From positions 62,001 through 126,000 of the forward strand of contig NZ_SSHJ01000011.1 in NCBI RefSeq assembly GCF_005925345.1: 64,000 nt of DNA, given 5' to 3'. Position numbers and translations under genes: made by a program. The first letter of the stretch is position 1, and each line of letters opens with the position of its first letter. This document shows, in pieces, positions 25,010-33,779 of the stretch. Source of the stretch: Pedobacter ureilyticus (GTDB lineage: Bacteria; Bacteroidota; Bacteroidia; Sphingobacteriales; Sphingobacteriaceae). The notes under the pieces are model-generated. The model ran no database searches, was not told the DNA's origin, and worked only from the letters and a program-made list of their open reading frames with translations.

Positions 25010-25926
25010 TATTTTTTGGTCAACTTCAGCAAAGCTATGTAAATACCATCAATTACTTTAGCCATTCGGCGGATATCTAAGGTTTCCATAGTATCCGTTT
25101 TTTTATGATAGTTCTTGTTCCTATAAAACGAAGTATCGGTAATCATCATTGCGCTATAACCAAAATCCCAATAGTTCAAATGATCGGAAAAATCAATACC
25201 GGGCAATGATCTTGGCGCATTAAACTCTTCTGTTTTTACAGCTTTCGCCTGTTTAAAATGCTGGCTAAATTCTTCAACAAATTTTCCTTTTTCGTTGGTA
25301 CTGACCAATGTAATATAATCTCCTTTGTTGCCGTACATTTTACTCATCGCCGCCACCGGGTAGTTTTGACTATTTTCTTTATCACTGAAATAACCAATCA
25401 TCTCCACAGAAATCATCCCCAAAACATCAACTTTATTATTTTTTAAAGATTTAGCATGCACGTAACTTCCCATGTGCTCGGTTCTGAAATAGGGCGGTTC
25501 TTCTAATGTAAATGCTACCAGATCAATTCGTTTATTAAGCTTCTGACCTTTCAAAAGACGAGCCAGTTCTAGCAGGCCAACTACCCCACTAGCATTATCA
25601 TCAGCGCCTTCTTGGTCACCGCAAACATCGTAATGTGCTCCTACTATAATACGTTGTTGGTTTTCTGTCCCAAAGGAGCAAACTACATTTTTATAGGTTT
25701 TTCCTTCTACTTTATATTCCTGAAAAGACACCTTGCCGCTGTACTTTAGAAAATCCTTTTTAATATAATCGGCAATTGCATTTAGCTGGTTTAAATTTTC
25801 GGGATTTCGGTACGAGGCTGTCTTGGTAATGCTTTTAAGATGCTTTTTAATAGCAGTGGTATCTGTATTTGCAGCACAGTAAAAGCTAAAAAGGCTTAGC
25901 CATAAAAAGGTTAAAATTTTCATCAT
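25009..25926 (-). CDS. Secreted M28-family zinc aminopeptidase
   Basis: This 305-residue exported peptidase has a signal peptide (residues about 1-19, ending CAANT) and the M28 metal-binding pattern: GAHYDVCGDQ (His), GADDNASGVVGLLELARLL (bridging Asp), EEPPYF (catalytic Glu and ligand), a further acidic region ISVEMIGYFSD, and SDHLNYWDFGYSAMM (last His). M28 enzymes are mostly aminopeptidases; a glutaminyl-cyclase-like activity is a less likely alternative. It begins one base after the barrel gene's stop and overlaps the TlpA-like gene, indicating one transcript. Confidence 0.85.
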   Translation of the reverse strand: MMKILTFLWLSLFSFYCAANTDTTAIKKHLKSITKTASYRNPENLNQLNAIADYIKKDFLKYSGKVSFQEYKVEGKTYKNVVCSFGTENQQRIIVGAHYDVCGDQEGADDNASGVVGLLELARLLKGQKLNKRIDLVAFTLEEPPYFRTEHMGSYVHAKSLKNNKVDVLGMISVEMIGYFSDKENSQNYPVAAMSKMYGNKGDYITLVSTNEKGKFVEEFSQHFKQAKAVKTEEFNAPRSLPGIDFSDHLNYWDFGYSAMMITDTSFYRNKNYHKKTDTMETLDIRRMAKVIDGIYIALLKLTKK

Positions 25927-25927
25927 A

Positions 25928-28837
25928 TTAATCTGGATCTACACGGAAAGCGGTACCCCTAGCACCAAATTTAGAAAGATTATAGGTTAAACCAAAAGAG
26001 AAAACCCTCGTAATCACATTGTTTCTAGAGTCGATCACTGAATTACCAGACACCTGACGAGACACCATGTTGCCTTGGTTGAGTAAATCGCTTGCACTTG
26101 CGGTTAAACTGAGTGATTTGTTCTTAAGAAAAAACTTGCTCAAGTTAGCTCCAATAAGTAAAGGATTTTGATTAGCTACTGCATATCCGTTGTTGATACG
26201 TTTAGACACAGACACGCCAATGCGGTAAGTTTTTTTTATTGTGCCATTTCCGTTTAGAGAAAGTGACAATGTTTGCAAATCTCTATTTGCGTTCTGCAGT
26301 GCGCCGTTAGAGTTTGAACTTTGCGAATAGTTAGCAGAACCGTTTAAATTAAAATCTTTTAACCTTAACCGACCATTAACATTTGAGCTAAATGTTCGGG
26401 TAATAAAAAATTGAGTGGTAGTTAACTGACCCGGATTAAAAGTTGGCGGCATCATTCCTGGTATAGACATTCCTCCGGTGTTAATAACTACGTCTGATGA
26501 TAAACCTCCGTAACCAAAACTATTTTGAAAACTTTGTACGTTATTATTATTAACTTGATTATACCCAGCGCCAACAGTAACACTACCTTTCTTAAAATTT
26601 AGATTTCCCGAAATTTGCTGAGAAAAATTTAAACCACTATTAAAATAGCGAGTATTGTTAATAAATAGCGCTCTATTAGATAGGCCTATAGTTCCGTTGT
26701 AGCCCGCCGTAAAAACTTTCTTTTTAATTGGAATGCTGATACTATAATTGCCACTCAAGTGATATGTACCATTAGTATTTTCATATCGAGTTTCCTGCTT
26801 ATAGCTACCCAAGGTGTCAGGTATTACGATTACGTTGTTTATAATTTCATTCTGTGTAGTAGAGAAATTAGCAGACGCGAACAACGAAGCTCCAGATTTC
26901 TCTTCTATGTAATTATAATTGGCATTTAATCGATGGTTAAATGATGGCTTTAAATTGGGATTGCCAATAACAATATTCTGTAAGTTTTGGGTGTTGCGTA
27001 TGGGCTGCAATTGACTGGCCGAAGGGCTATTGTTGTTACCAGAATAGCCTACACTCAACGTTTTTCCTTTCTTAATTGTTCTACTGTAGTTTAATGTTGG
27101 TGAGTAATTAAAATTATTATTGTTGATTTTTTGATCAAGGTTGATGTAATTGTTTCGCAACATAGTTGGCCTAGCATTAAAGCCTATAGCAAAACGAGCT
27201 TTCTTATTACTTTGATTGTAGTTTAGCCCAATGGTTTGCGTAATAAATAAAGATTTTAACTCAGAACTAAGCGAATCTACAAATCTATAATCGTTCGTTA
27301 AATTACTCAGCACTTCAGTAGCAGATCGGTTAAAAGAATTAGTTAAGGATAGTGCATAATTTATGCTAAGATGTTTAATATTGAAACTATCTGTAGGTTT
27401 ACTAATGGCCAGAGCGTAACTGGTACTGAATGCAAAACCTTGCGAGTTGTTTCTATTATCAATATTTCTATTGAGTACCGAATCTTTTAACAGAGATTGA
27501 TCTTGCTGGTTATAATATAAGGTATTTGTACTTATCAAATTATTAGACTTTTGACTAGAAGCATTGAAAGAGAAATTACCAGATAAGTGATTTCTTTTAT
27601 CCTTAAGCCGCTTTGAAAAACTCATATTGCCAATAACGCTTGGAGAGCTTCCCTCGGTTTGGTTGATATTTTTAAAATCTTGTCGGTTAACACCACTTTG
27701 ATTATTGAGCGATGCACTATTATTGCTGTTATTGTTGAGGCTAGCATTGACATAACCGTTCAGATACAGCGTTTTGTTTATGAGGTTAATATCAGAACTT
27801 AAGTTATGCCCAGCGTTCTTCGATTTGCCGTTACTTTGCGACAAATTGTAATATGCTCCTAAATCACTTAACGTTTCTACTGCCTGTTCATTGGTAAATG
27901 CATTTTTACCTTGGTTTAATCCATAGTTAACGCTATAACTACCTGTCTTTCCAATCTTATCTCTGTGATTAATAGAAAACGAACCATTTTGGCTATCGCC
28001 GGCACCGTTGTTTTGTGTTGTATAATTTAATCCCAGCCCAGTTTGTTTATCGCCATTCCAAATATTCATTCTATTTTTAGAGCCAACTTGATCATTAGAG
28101 CCAGCGTTAATAGCTAAGTTGCCAAACTTTCCACGGTTCATGCCCGGCTTAGTTACAATGTTGATGAGCTTTTGCGGTTCCCCAATTTTTAAGCCCGTAA
28201 AATTAGCTTGGTCACCATAATCATCAATAATTTGGATTTTAGATACGATACCAGCAGGCAAAGTGGCTATAAATTCCTTTACGTCGTTAGTAAAAAAATC
28301 TTTTCCATTTACACGCAGCTTAACTACATTTTGCCCCATGGATTTAACATTATAATCATCGTCTACCTCTATTCCAGAGAATTGCTTAATCAAATCTGCT
28401 ACATTATCGCCATCAAAAACCTGGTAGGCTGCTGCATTATACTCTACGGTATCTTGCATTACTCTAATGGGATTAGGCTTCGCCTTAATTACCACTTCCT
28501 TTAGCATATTGCTTGCCATTTTTAATTTGATATTCTCAATTTTTAGCTCTCGCTTCTTCCCAAAAGTATAATCTTGCTTGAAATCGTAATAGCCCATTAT
28601 AGCTATATGGAGCACAAAACTTTCGTCTTTTATCTTCGAAAAACTGAAATGGCCATCATCGTCTGTTTTGGTTTTCAGGGTATCTTTTTGGTTAATGAGA
28701 AGAACTGTAGCATCAGATATCGCTACACCGCTCGTGTCGGCAACTTTGCCCGCTACCTTTCTATTAGCTTGTGAAAATCCATCCAAACTGGCTAATACCA
28801 TAGACAGCGAGAGCAGTAAAATAGGTGAAATCTTCAA
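25928..28837 (-). CDS. Outer-membrane beta-barrel protein, TonB-receptor-like with carboxypeptidase-regulatory N-terminus
   Basis: This 969-residue protein has a signal peptide through DGFSQA (about residue 25), a CarboxypepD_reg-like beta-sandwich at about 28-110 (GKVADTSGVAISDATVLL, GHFSFSKI), a plug-like region at about 120-235 (VADLIKQFSGIEVDDDY, LRVNGKDFF, IQIIDDYGD), and a long Asn/Ser-rich barrel to the end. This matches the OMP_b-brl_3 group of Bacteroidota, whose ligands are mostly unknown. The start is TTG at 28837: the first ATG lies at residue 13 and would destroy the signal peptide. It heads an operon with the M28 peptidase and TlpA-like genes. Confidence 0.83.
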   Translation of the reverse strand: MKISPILLLSLSMVLASLDGFSQANRKVAGKVADTSGVAISDATVLLINQKDTLKTKTDDDGHFSFSKIKDESFVLHIAIMGYYDFKQDYTFGKKRELKIENIKLKMASNMLKEVVIKAKPNPIRVMQDTVEYNAAAYQVFDGDNVADLIKQFSGIEVDDDYNVKSMGQNVVKLRVNGKDFFTNDVKEFIATLPAGIVSKIQIIDDYGDQANFTGLKIGEPQKLINIVTKPGMNRGKFGNLAINAGSNDQVGSKNRMNIWNGDKQTGLGLNYTTQNNGAGDSQNGSFSINHRDKIGKTGSYSVNYGLNQGKNAFTNEQAVETLSDLGAYYNLSQSNGKSKNAGHNLSSDINLINKTLYLNGYVNASLNNNSNNSASLNNQSGVNRQDFKNINQTEGSSPSVIGNMSFSKRLKDKRNHLSGNFSFNASSQKSNNLISTNTLYYNQQDQSLLKDSVLNRNIDNRNNSQGFAFSTSYALAISKPTDSFNIKHLSINYALSLTNSFNRSATEVLSNLTNDYRFVDSLSSELKSLFITQTIGLNYNQSNKKARFAIGFNARPTMLRNNYINLDQKINNNNFNYSPTLNYSRTIKKGKTLSVGYSGNNNSPSASQLQPIRNTQNLQNIVIGNPNLKPSFNHRLNANYNYIEEKSGASLFASANFSTTQNEIINNVIVIPDTLGSYKQETRYENTNGTYHLSGNYSISIPIKKKVFTAGYNGTIGLSNRALFINNTRYFNSGLNFSQQISGNLNFKKGSVTVGAGYNQVNNNNVQSFQNSFGYGGLSSDVVINTGGMSIPGMMPPTFNPGQLTTTQFFITRTFSSNVNGRLRLKDFNLNGSANYSQSSNSNGALQNANRDLQTLSLSLNGNGTIKKTYRIGVSVSKRINNGYAVANQNPLLIGANLSKFFLKNKSLSLTASASDLLNQGNMVSRQVSGNSVIDSRNNVITRVFSFGLTYNLSKFGARGTAFRVDPD

Positions 28838-28857
28838 TGGTTTTTGGTTTGCTACAA

Positions 28858-28865
28858 CAAACTTA
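28858..28865 (-). promoter_or_regulatory. Candidate -7 box for the barrel-peptidase-thioredoxin operon
   Basis: The minus strand reads TAAGTTTG (consensus TAnnTTTG), 20 bases before the TTG start at 28837. No -33 TTG lies at the ideal spacing. The fit supports the TTG start choice. Confidence 0.4.
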
Positions 28866-28960
28866 ATATTTAGTTGTCAAGCTTTTTCTTTTTAACAAAA
28901 CTTTAACAGCCAAACTTTAAGTCTAGGATGCCTACTTCTAGAAATTCCATAAACTTAAGC

Positions 28961-29034
28961 AAAAAAAAATCGCCATTGCAATTGAAGAAAACTGTTGCTT
29001 AGACAGGTTATTTTCTCCAAACCGCAATGGCGAT
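28961..29034 (-). terminator. Terminator of the DUF4397 lipoprotein gene
   Basis: A perfect 11-base inverted repeat, ATCGCCATTGC (28969-28979) and GCAATGGCGAT (29024-29034), is followed on the minus strand by a run of T residues (plus-strand A-run 28961-28969). It begins 25 bases past the gene's stop. The loop is long (44 bases) for an intrinsic terminator. Confidence 0.6.
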
Positions 29035-29058
29035 GAGGTTTATTGGTGTGTTTGAGTA

Positions 29059-29775
29059 TTAATTTGCGTTGCTGTGTACAAACATTTTAGCCGCAAAGCC
29101 AGTATCGCCCGTATTGGCTTTCAAGCCTTTGGCATAAACAGTATAAATTTTTCCATCTTCTAGCTTAACGCCTGTAAGTGTAGCTTCTACTGCGCCACTG
29201 GTAGCATTTTTAATATTAAGTGTTGCGCTTTCTGCCGCGTCTACTGCCTCAAAAGTGCTAAATTCCTTAAAAGCTTTGTTAGTAGCTAAATCTGTAGCCG
29301 CACCATTTACGTTTAAACCCAAAGCCCCACCGTCTGGACTTAAATTCACAAAACGAATTTTAGCTTTTCCAGCAGCCGGTTTCTCTAAGTTGTCTTCGAG
29401 CATTAACAACTCGATATTTTCTAAGGTGTTAGCTACAAAAAGCGAATAACCCAATTGAGGCTTAAGCGTATATTGTAAACTCTTTAACGATGTTAGGTTA
29501 TTTTTCTTGGTTACATTAAATACCCTATTGCCAGAGAAAGCGCTGAGATAGCCAATTTTATTTCCAAATTCAAAATCTACATTTTGATTAGCTTTGTTGT
29601 TGTCTACATATACGTCTAACAGCTCAGTTGTAGGAGAAGCTTGAATTACATTTAAGCCAGATACCTGAATTGGCTCGTAATTATTGTCTAGTTTAGAACA
29701 AGAAGCCAAACCTAAAGACAACAACGAGAACGTTAACGCAGCAGCGATAGTTTTGTGTTTTAAAAAAAAATTCAT
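29059..29775 (-). CDS. DUF4397-domain lipoprotein
   Basis: The 238-residue protein has a lipoprotein signal with lipobox LASC (acylated cysteine about residue 26). The mature part is beta-rich and repeats the DUF4397 pattern: GLNVIQASPTTELLDVYVDN in the first half and AKIRFVNLSPDGGALGLNVNG in the second, ending with DGKIYTVYAKGL. DUF4397 proteins are abundant cell-surface or periplasmic lipoproteins in Bacteroidota with no assigned activity. It is monocistronic, with a hairpin terminator after it. Confidence 0.82.
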   Translation of the reverse strand: MNFFLKHKTIAAALTFSLLSLGLASCSKLDNNYEPIQVSGLNVIQASPTTELLDVYVDNNKANQNVDFEFGNKIGYLSAFSGNRVFNVTKKNNLTSLKSLQYTLKPQLGYSLFVANTLENIELLMLEDNLEKPAAGKAKIRFVNLSPDGGALGLNVNGAATDLATNKAFKEFSTFEAVDAAESATLNIKNATSGAVEATLTGVKLEDGKIYTVYAKGLKANTGDTGFAAKMFVHSNAN

Positions 29776-30072
29776 GATGATATAAAAAAATTAAATAATG
29801 CGGCTCATGCCATTAACTTACACTACCTTATACGTAGGCCAAGTTTAGAACGCTACATGAAGATGAATGTTTTTTATTTAAAACTGATTTTAATGGCTTT
29901 GGCTATTATAAATATTCCCAAAAATTTTCTGAGTTCACTACAAATTTATTTTCTGGGTGGTATTTTTCAGTAAACGACTTGGTAAAATTTACTTTTACCT
30001 TAGGGCTATACTTGATCTCGGAAACTAATATTTTATGATTTGAAGGAATCGGTTTAATCGGTCATCGCTCAA
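29776..30072. other. 297-base intergenic region, nothing recognised
   Basis: This AT-rich spacer lies between two minus-strand genes. It should contain the promoter of the DUF4397 gene and the end of the phosphoesterase transcript. A CAAATTTA on the plus strand near 29942 could be a distant minus-strand -7 box. No coding frame, RNA gene or clear hairpin was seen. Confidence 0.4.
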
Positions 30073-31290
30073 TTACTTCTTCTTAAGCTCTATCACGGTA
30101 ATTTCGGGCCAAATACCTACCCTTCCAGAAAAACCAATGAAACCAAATCCTCGGTTTACATTCAAAAACCGATGATTTTCTTTTTTAATGCCCGCCCAAT
30201 GTTTGTATCGAAACTGAACTGGACTCCACTTTAAACCGAAAGCCTCGATACCAAATTGCATGCCATGGGTGTGGCCGGCTAGTGTCAAGTGTATTTTAGA
30301 GGGATGGTTTTTTACTTGAGCTTCCCAATGACTGGGATCATGAGATAGCAAGATTTTGAACTCGTTTTTTGCAGACCCTTGTAGTGCTTTTTCTAAATCA
30401 CCACGCTCGCCAAAGCCCAAGCCCCAGTTTTCTATACCGGCTAAAGTAATTTTTTGCCCTTTTTTTTCAAGTTCAACATGTTCATCTAACAACAACCTAA
30501 AACCAATTTCGGCATGGTATTTTTTTAGTTGATCAAGATTTTCGCTTTTAACAGCTTCACTGTCCCATTTTACATAATCGCCATAATCGTGGTTACCCAA
30601 CACCGAAAACTGACCAAATGGCGCCTTTATTTGTGAGAAATGAGCAATGTAAGGTTTAATTTCTTCTGCCTTGTTGTTTACTAAATCGCCAGTAAACACA
30701 AATAAATCTGCTTGTTGGCGATTAATCAAATCAATTCCGCGTTGTACAGCTTTAGGATTTTTTAAACTACCGGCATGCACGTCAGAAATCTGCACCAATT
30801 TAAACCCCTCAAAAGCATCAGGAAGATCATCAAAATATAAGGTGTGCCTAATTACTCGGTAAGCATACTTACCTTTAACAATGCCATAGACAAAAGCTAT
30901 AATAATTACAGCAGACAATAGAACCCCTAAATAAACAGCTGCTAATGGCCTTTCTGGATAAATGAAATTGCCATTTCCAAAATAAGTGGCCGTTCCTAAT
31001 ATTAACCTGTAACCATCGGTAAGCAGTTCTGCAATTACAAAAACGAGCAGCGAAACAAAGTAAACCAAAAGCACATGAGCACTAATTTTAAACACAATAG
31101 TTTGTCCGTTGGTACTAAGCTTTAAAATACTGTGCGTAAATAACGCCAACAATACAGCAGGAAAAACCCACAACCACGATAACAAATAGGTTGGAATAAC
31201 CGGCGTTAATGCGCTCACAGCATATCCATTAATACAAAAGAATACCAGTGCAAATATTAAAATCGGTATAAATGGAAATTTTCTTCTCAT
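30073..31290 (-). CDS. Membrane-anchored calcineurin-like metallophosphoesterase
   Basis: The protein has 405 residues from the ATG at 31290. A longer frame from a GTG at 31323 is rejected because its first codons lie inside an extragenic palindrome. About four N-terminal transmembrane helices (residues 1-150) are followed by a phosphoesterase domain with KLVQISDVHAGS, VFTGDLVNN, VLGNHDYGD, and the C-terminal LAGHTHGMQFG; together these supply the two-metal ligands (D, H, D, N, H, H). The layout resembles YkuE/YaeI-type enzymes that act on membrane-proximal substrates, but the substrate is unknown. Confidence 0.82.
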   Translation of the reverse strand: MRRKFPFIPILIFALVFFCINGYAVSALTPVIPTYLLSWLWVFPAVLLALFTHSILKLSTNGQTIVFKISAHVLLVYFVSLLVFVIAELLTDGYRLILGTATYFGNGNFIYPERPLAAVYLGVLLSAVIIIAFVYGIVKGKYAYRVIRHTLYFDDLPDAFEGFKLVQISDVHAGSLKNPKAVQRGIDLINRQQADLFVFTGDLVNNKAEEIKPYIAHFSQIKAPFGQFSVLGNHDYGDYVKWDSEAVKSENLDQLKKYHAEIGFRLLLDEHVELEKKGQKITLAGIENWGLGFGERGDLEKALQGSAKNEFKILLSHDPSHWEAQVKNHPSKIHLTLAGHTHGMQFGIEAFGLKWSPVQFRYKHWAGIKKENHRFLNVNRGFGFIGFSGRVGIWPEITVIELKKK

Positions 31291-31307
31291 ATTTTTTAAA
31301 TAAAAAT

Positions 31308-31387
31308 CGTCATTGTGAGGCACGAAGCAATCTTACAATTTTGGCTATTTTAACCGCTTTAGGATTGCTTCGTGTCTTGCAATGACG
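31308..31387. repeat. Extragenic palindrome, CGTCATTG..ACGAAGCAATC type
   Basis: Arms of 25 bases at 31308-31332 and 31363-31387 pair at 22 of 25 positions; the conserved ends are CGTCATTG and ACGAAGCAATC. It lies just upstream of the phosphoesterase gene. Similar REP-like palindromes are common between genes in Bacteroidota. Confidence 0.8.
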
Positions 31388-31470
31388 ACTATGTTTATAA
31401 AGTTCCCTTTAGGGGATTACGCACATTTTTTATTAATTAAGGTGTGCTTAATGGCTTCGCCGTTTAGGGG

Positions 31471-33357
31471 TTAGATTAACTCAACGCTGCGGCTTACAAA
31501 CGCAGTTAATTCCGCACCGGTCAACATTCCTTGAGATAACAAGGCTAAATCAACCGCTTGCTTTGCAAATTTGCTTTGCTCTGCTTCATCAGCCGATGCT
31601 AGAATTTTGCTTACCAGTTTATGGTTTCCATTGATCGCTACTTTGTAACTATCAGGCATGCTACCGTAGAAACTCATTCCACCGCCCATTTTAGCCATGT
31701 CTTTCATTCTACGCATAAACTCATCCATCGTAATGGTAACAGGCGCATCATCTGGATTTAAGCCCACAACTTCTACAGTATAACCTGGTTTAGTAATCGC
31801 TTTTTCGAAAATACCTCTAACCGTAGTAGATTGCTCTTCACTCAATACCGATTCCAATTTTTCGTCTTTCTCGATCAATTGGTTAGCAACCGAAGCATCC
31901 ACACGTTTCAATAAAGTTTTCTCCAGCTTCTGCTCTAAACTGCTCACAAAGTGGCTGTCAATTGCCGAGTTCATCACCAAAACATCGTAGCCTTTTTTCT
32001 CTGCAGCCTGGATAAAACCGTCTTGTTTGTCTAAATCGGTCGCATATAAATAAACTACATTGCCATTTTTATTGGTTTGTGCATCGCTCACTTTTGCTTT
32101 GTATTCTTCAAAAGTGAAAGCTTCTTTTTTAGTATTGGTTAACAAGGCAAAATCCTTCGCTTTATCGTAGAATTTCTCCTCGCTAATCATTCCATATTTC
32201 ACGAACAAACCAATATCGCCCCATTTCTCTTCAAAACCTTTGCGGTCTGCTTTAAACAGTTCGCTTAATTTATCGGCTACTTTTTTAGTAATGTAGTTGT
32301 TAATTTTCTTCACGTTGCCATCAGCTTGCAAGAAACTTCTAGAAACGTTCAAAGGAATATCTGGACTATCAATTACACCATGTAGCAACATCAAGAACTC
32401 AGGAACAATGTCTTTTACTTCATCTGTGATAAACACCTGACGAGAGAATAACTTGATCTTGTTGCGCTGCATATCGAAATCTTCTTTCACTTTTGGGAAA
32501 TACAATACGCCCGTTAAGTTAAAAGGATAATCCACATTAAGGTGGATCCAGAACAAAGGATCATCAGAGAACGGATACAATTGTTTGTAAAAATCCAAGT
32601 AATCTGCGTCTGACAAATCTGCAGGTGCTTTGGTCCAAATTGGGTTGGTGGTATTTACAATGTTATCTACTTCAACCGATGTATATTTCGGTTTACCTTC
32701 TTCATCAACACCATCTTCTACGCTATCTGTTTTAGTACCAAATTTAATAGGCACAGGTAAGAATTTAGCATATTTATCTAAAATCTCTTGTAGTTTATGT
32801 TGGCTTAAAAACTCTTCGCTTTCTGCGTTAATGTGCAAAACAATGTCGGTACCACGAGTAGTTCTCGAACCTTCCGAAATTTCGAAAGAAGTACTACCAT
32901 CGCAAGTCCATTTTGCTGGCTCAGCACCATCTTGGTAAGATAAAGTATTGATTTCAACCAAATCGGCCACCATAAAAGCCGAGTAAAAACCTAAACCAAA
33001 CTTACCAATAATCTCGTTGGCATCTTTGGCATCCTTAAACTTCTCTACAAACTCGCTAGCGCCAGAGAAAGCCACTTGGTTAATGTATTTTTTGATCTCC
33101 TCGGCAGTCATACCCAAACCATTGTCGCTAATGGTAATGGTTTTTGCTTTTTCGTCTAGCTTTACTTCTACCAAAGGCTGGCCAACTTCCCCGTTAAATT
33201 GGCCCAGAGCGCCTAAGCGTTTAATCTTTTGCACCGCATCAACCGCATTAGAAACTAATTCCCTTAAAAAGATCTCATTGTCCGAATACAGGAATTTCTT
33301 GATGATTGGGAAAATGTTTTCTGTGTGTATGGAAATACTTCCTTTTTCTGTTGTCAT
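31471..33357 (-). CDS. htpG: Molecular chaperone HtpG (Hsp90)
   Basis: This 628-residue protein has the GHKL ATP-binding domain (FLRELVSNAVDAVQKIKRL, ISDNGLGMT, GKFGLGFYSAFMVAD), the middle domain (LYFPKVKEDFDMQRNKIKLFSRQVFITDEV, LNVSRSFLQAD), and the C-terminal dimerisation region with the distinctive MRRMKDMAKMGGGMSFYGSMPDSYKVAIN that shapes client binding in this phylum. HtpG is an ATP-driven cytosolic chaperone. Length and domain order are normal. It is monocistronic; I found no clear TAnnTTTG box in the 422-base gap upstream. Confidence 0.96.
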   Translation of the reverse strand: MTTEKGSISIHTENIFPIIKKFLYSDNEIFLRELVSNAVDAVQKIKRLGALGQFNGEVGQPLVEVKLDEKAKTITISDNGLGMTAEEIKKYINQVAFSGASEFVEKFKDAKDANEIIGKFGLGFYSAFMVADLVEINTLSYQDGAEPAKWTCDGSTSFEISEGSRTTRGTDIVLHINAESEEFLSQHKLQEILDKYAKFLPVPIKFGTKTDSVEDGVDEEGKPKYTSVEVDNIVNTTNPIWTKAPADLSDADYLDFYKQLYPFSDDPLFWIHLNVDYPFNLTGVLYFPKVKEDFDMQRNKIKLFSRQVFITDEVKDIVPEFLMLLHGVIDSPDIPLNVSRSFLQADGNVKKINNYITKKVADKLSELFKADRKGFEEKWGDIGLFVKYGMISEEKFYDKAKDFALLTNTKKEAFTFEEYKAKVSDAQTNKNGNVVYLYATDLDKQDGFIQAAEKKGYDVLVMNSAIDSHFVSSLEQKLEKTLLKRVDASVANQLIEKDEKLESVLSEEQSTTVRGIFEKAITKPGYTVEVVGLNPDDAPVTITMDEFMRRMKDMAKMGGGMSFYGSMPDSYKVAINGNHKLVSKILASADEAEQSKFAKQAVDLALLSQGMLTGAELTAFVSRSVELI

Positions 33358-33779
33358 ATCTTAAAAAAATTTATTGCTTATGCTCTTGTTTATCAAGCCT
33401 TGTTCCAAAACAAAATACAAGTCAAAGTGGCAGAAGGTTTGGTTGTCGTTCTAAACTGTCGAAGAATATTTGAAAATCAATTGCAGCAGCTCTTTGGTTC
33501 AAATAGTCCCGCTTTCCGTTACAATATTTTTGTTAGTACACCTTTCATTCCTCGTTCCTCGGAATCTATTTCTTTAGTGCATTAACAAACAGATTCTTCG
33601 CTGCGCTCAGAATGAAAGCAATAACCAAAAGTATTTCCACTTCAATCGGGTTTGGAAAGCAAAACCTGTGCTAATGACTTTACGTACTTAGCAAGTCTCC
33701 TCTTTTTCTTTGCGACAGAATTTTAACACAAAGTTTTTTGAAGCATTCGCAAAATACAAAGGCTTTAACTAAGTCCTAA
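33358..33779. other. 422-base intergenic region between htpG and yifB
   Basis: Apart from the palindrome at 33542-33618 I see nothing definable. Both neighbours are on the minus strand, so it should hold the htpG promoter and the yifB terminator. A short plus-strand frame (33325-33585) has no protein-like character. Confidence 0.45.
33542..33618. repeat. Extragenic palindrome, CTTTCATTC..GAATCT type
   Basis: The left arm begins CTTTCATTC and ends GGAATCT (33542-33567); the right arm begins AGATTC and ends GAATGAAAG (33591-33618). The outer 9 and inner 6 bases pair, while the middles (CTCGTTCCTC and TTCGCTGCGCTCA) are divergent. Confidence 0.6.

Noticed and set aside
33325..33585. 86-codon plus-strand frame upstream of htpG
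   Set aside because: It begins inside htpG in antisense and has no family resemblance or promoter.
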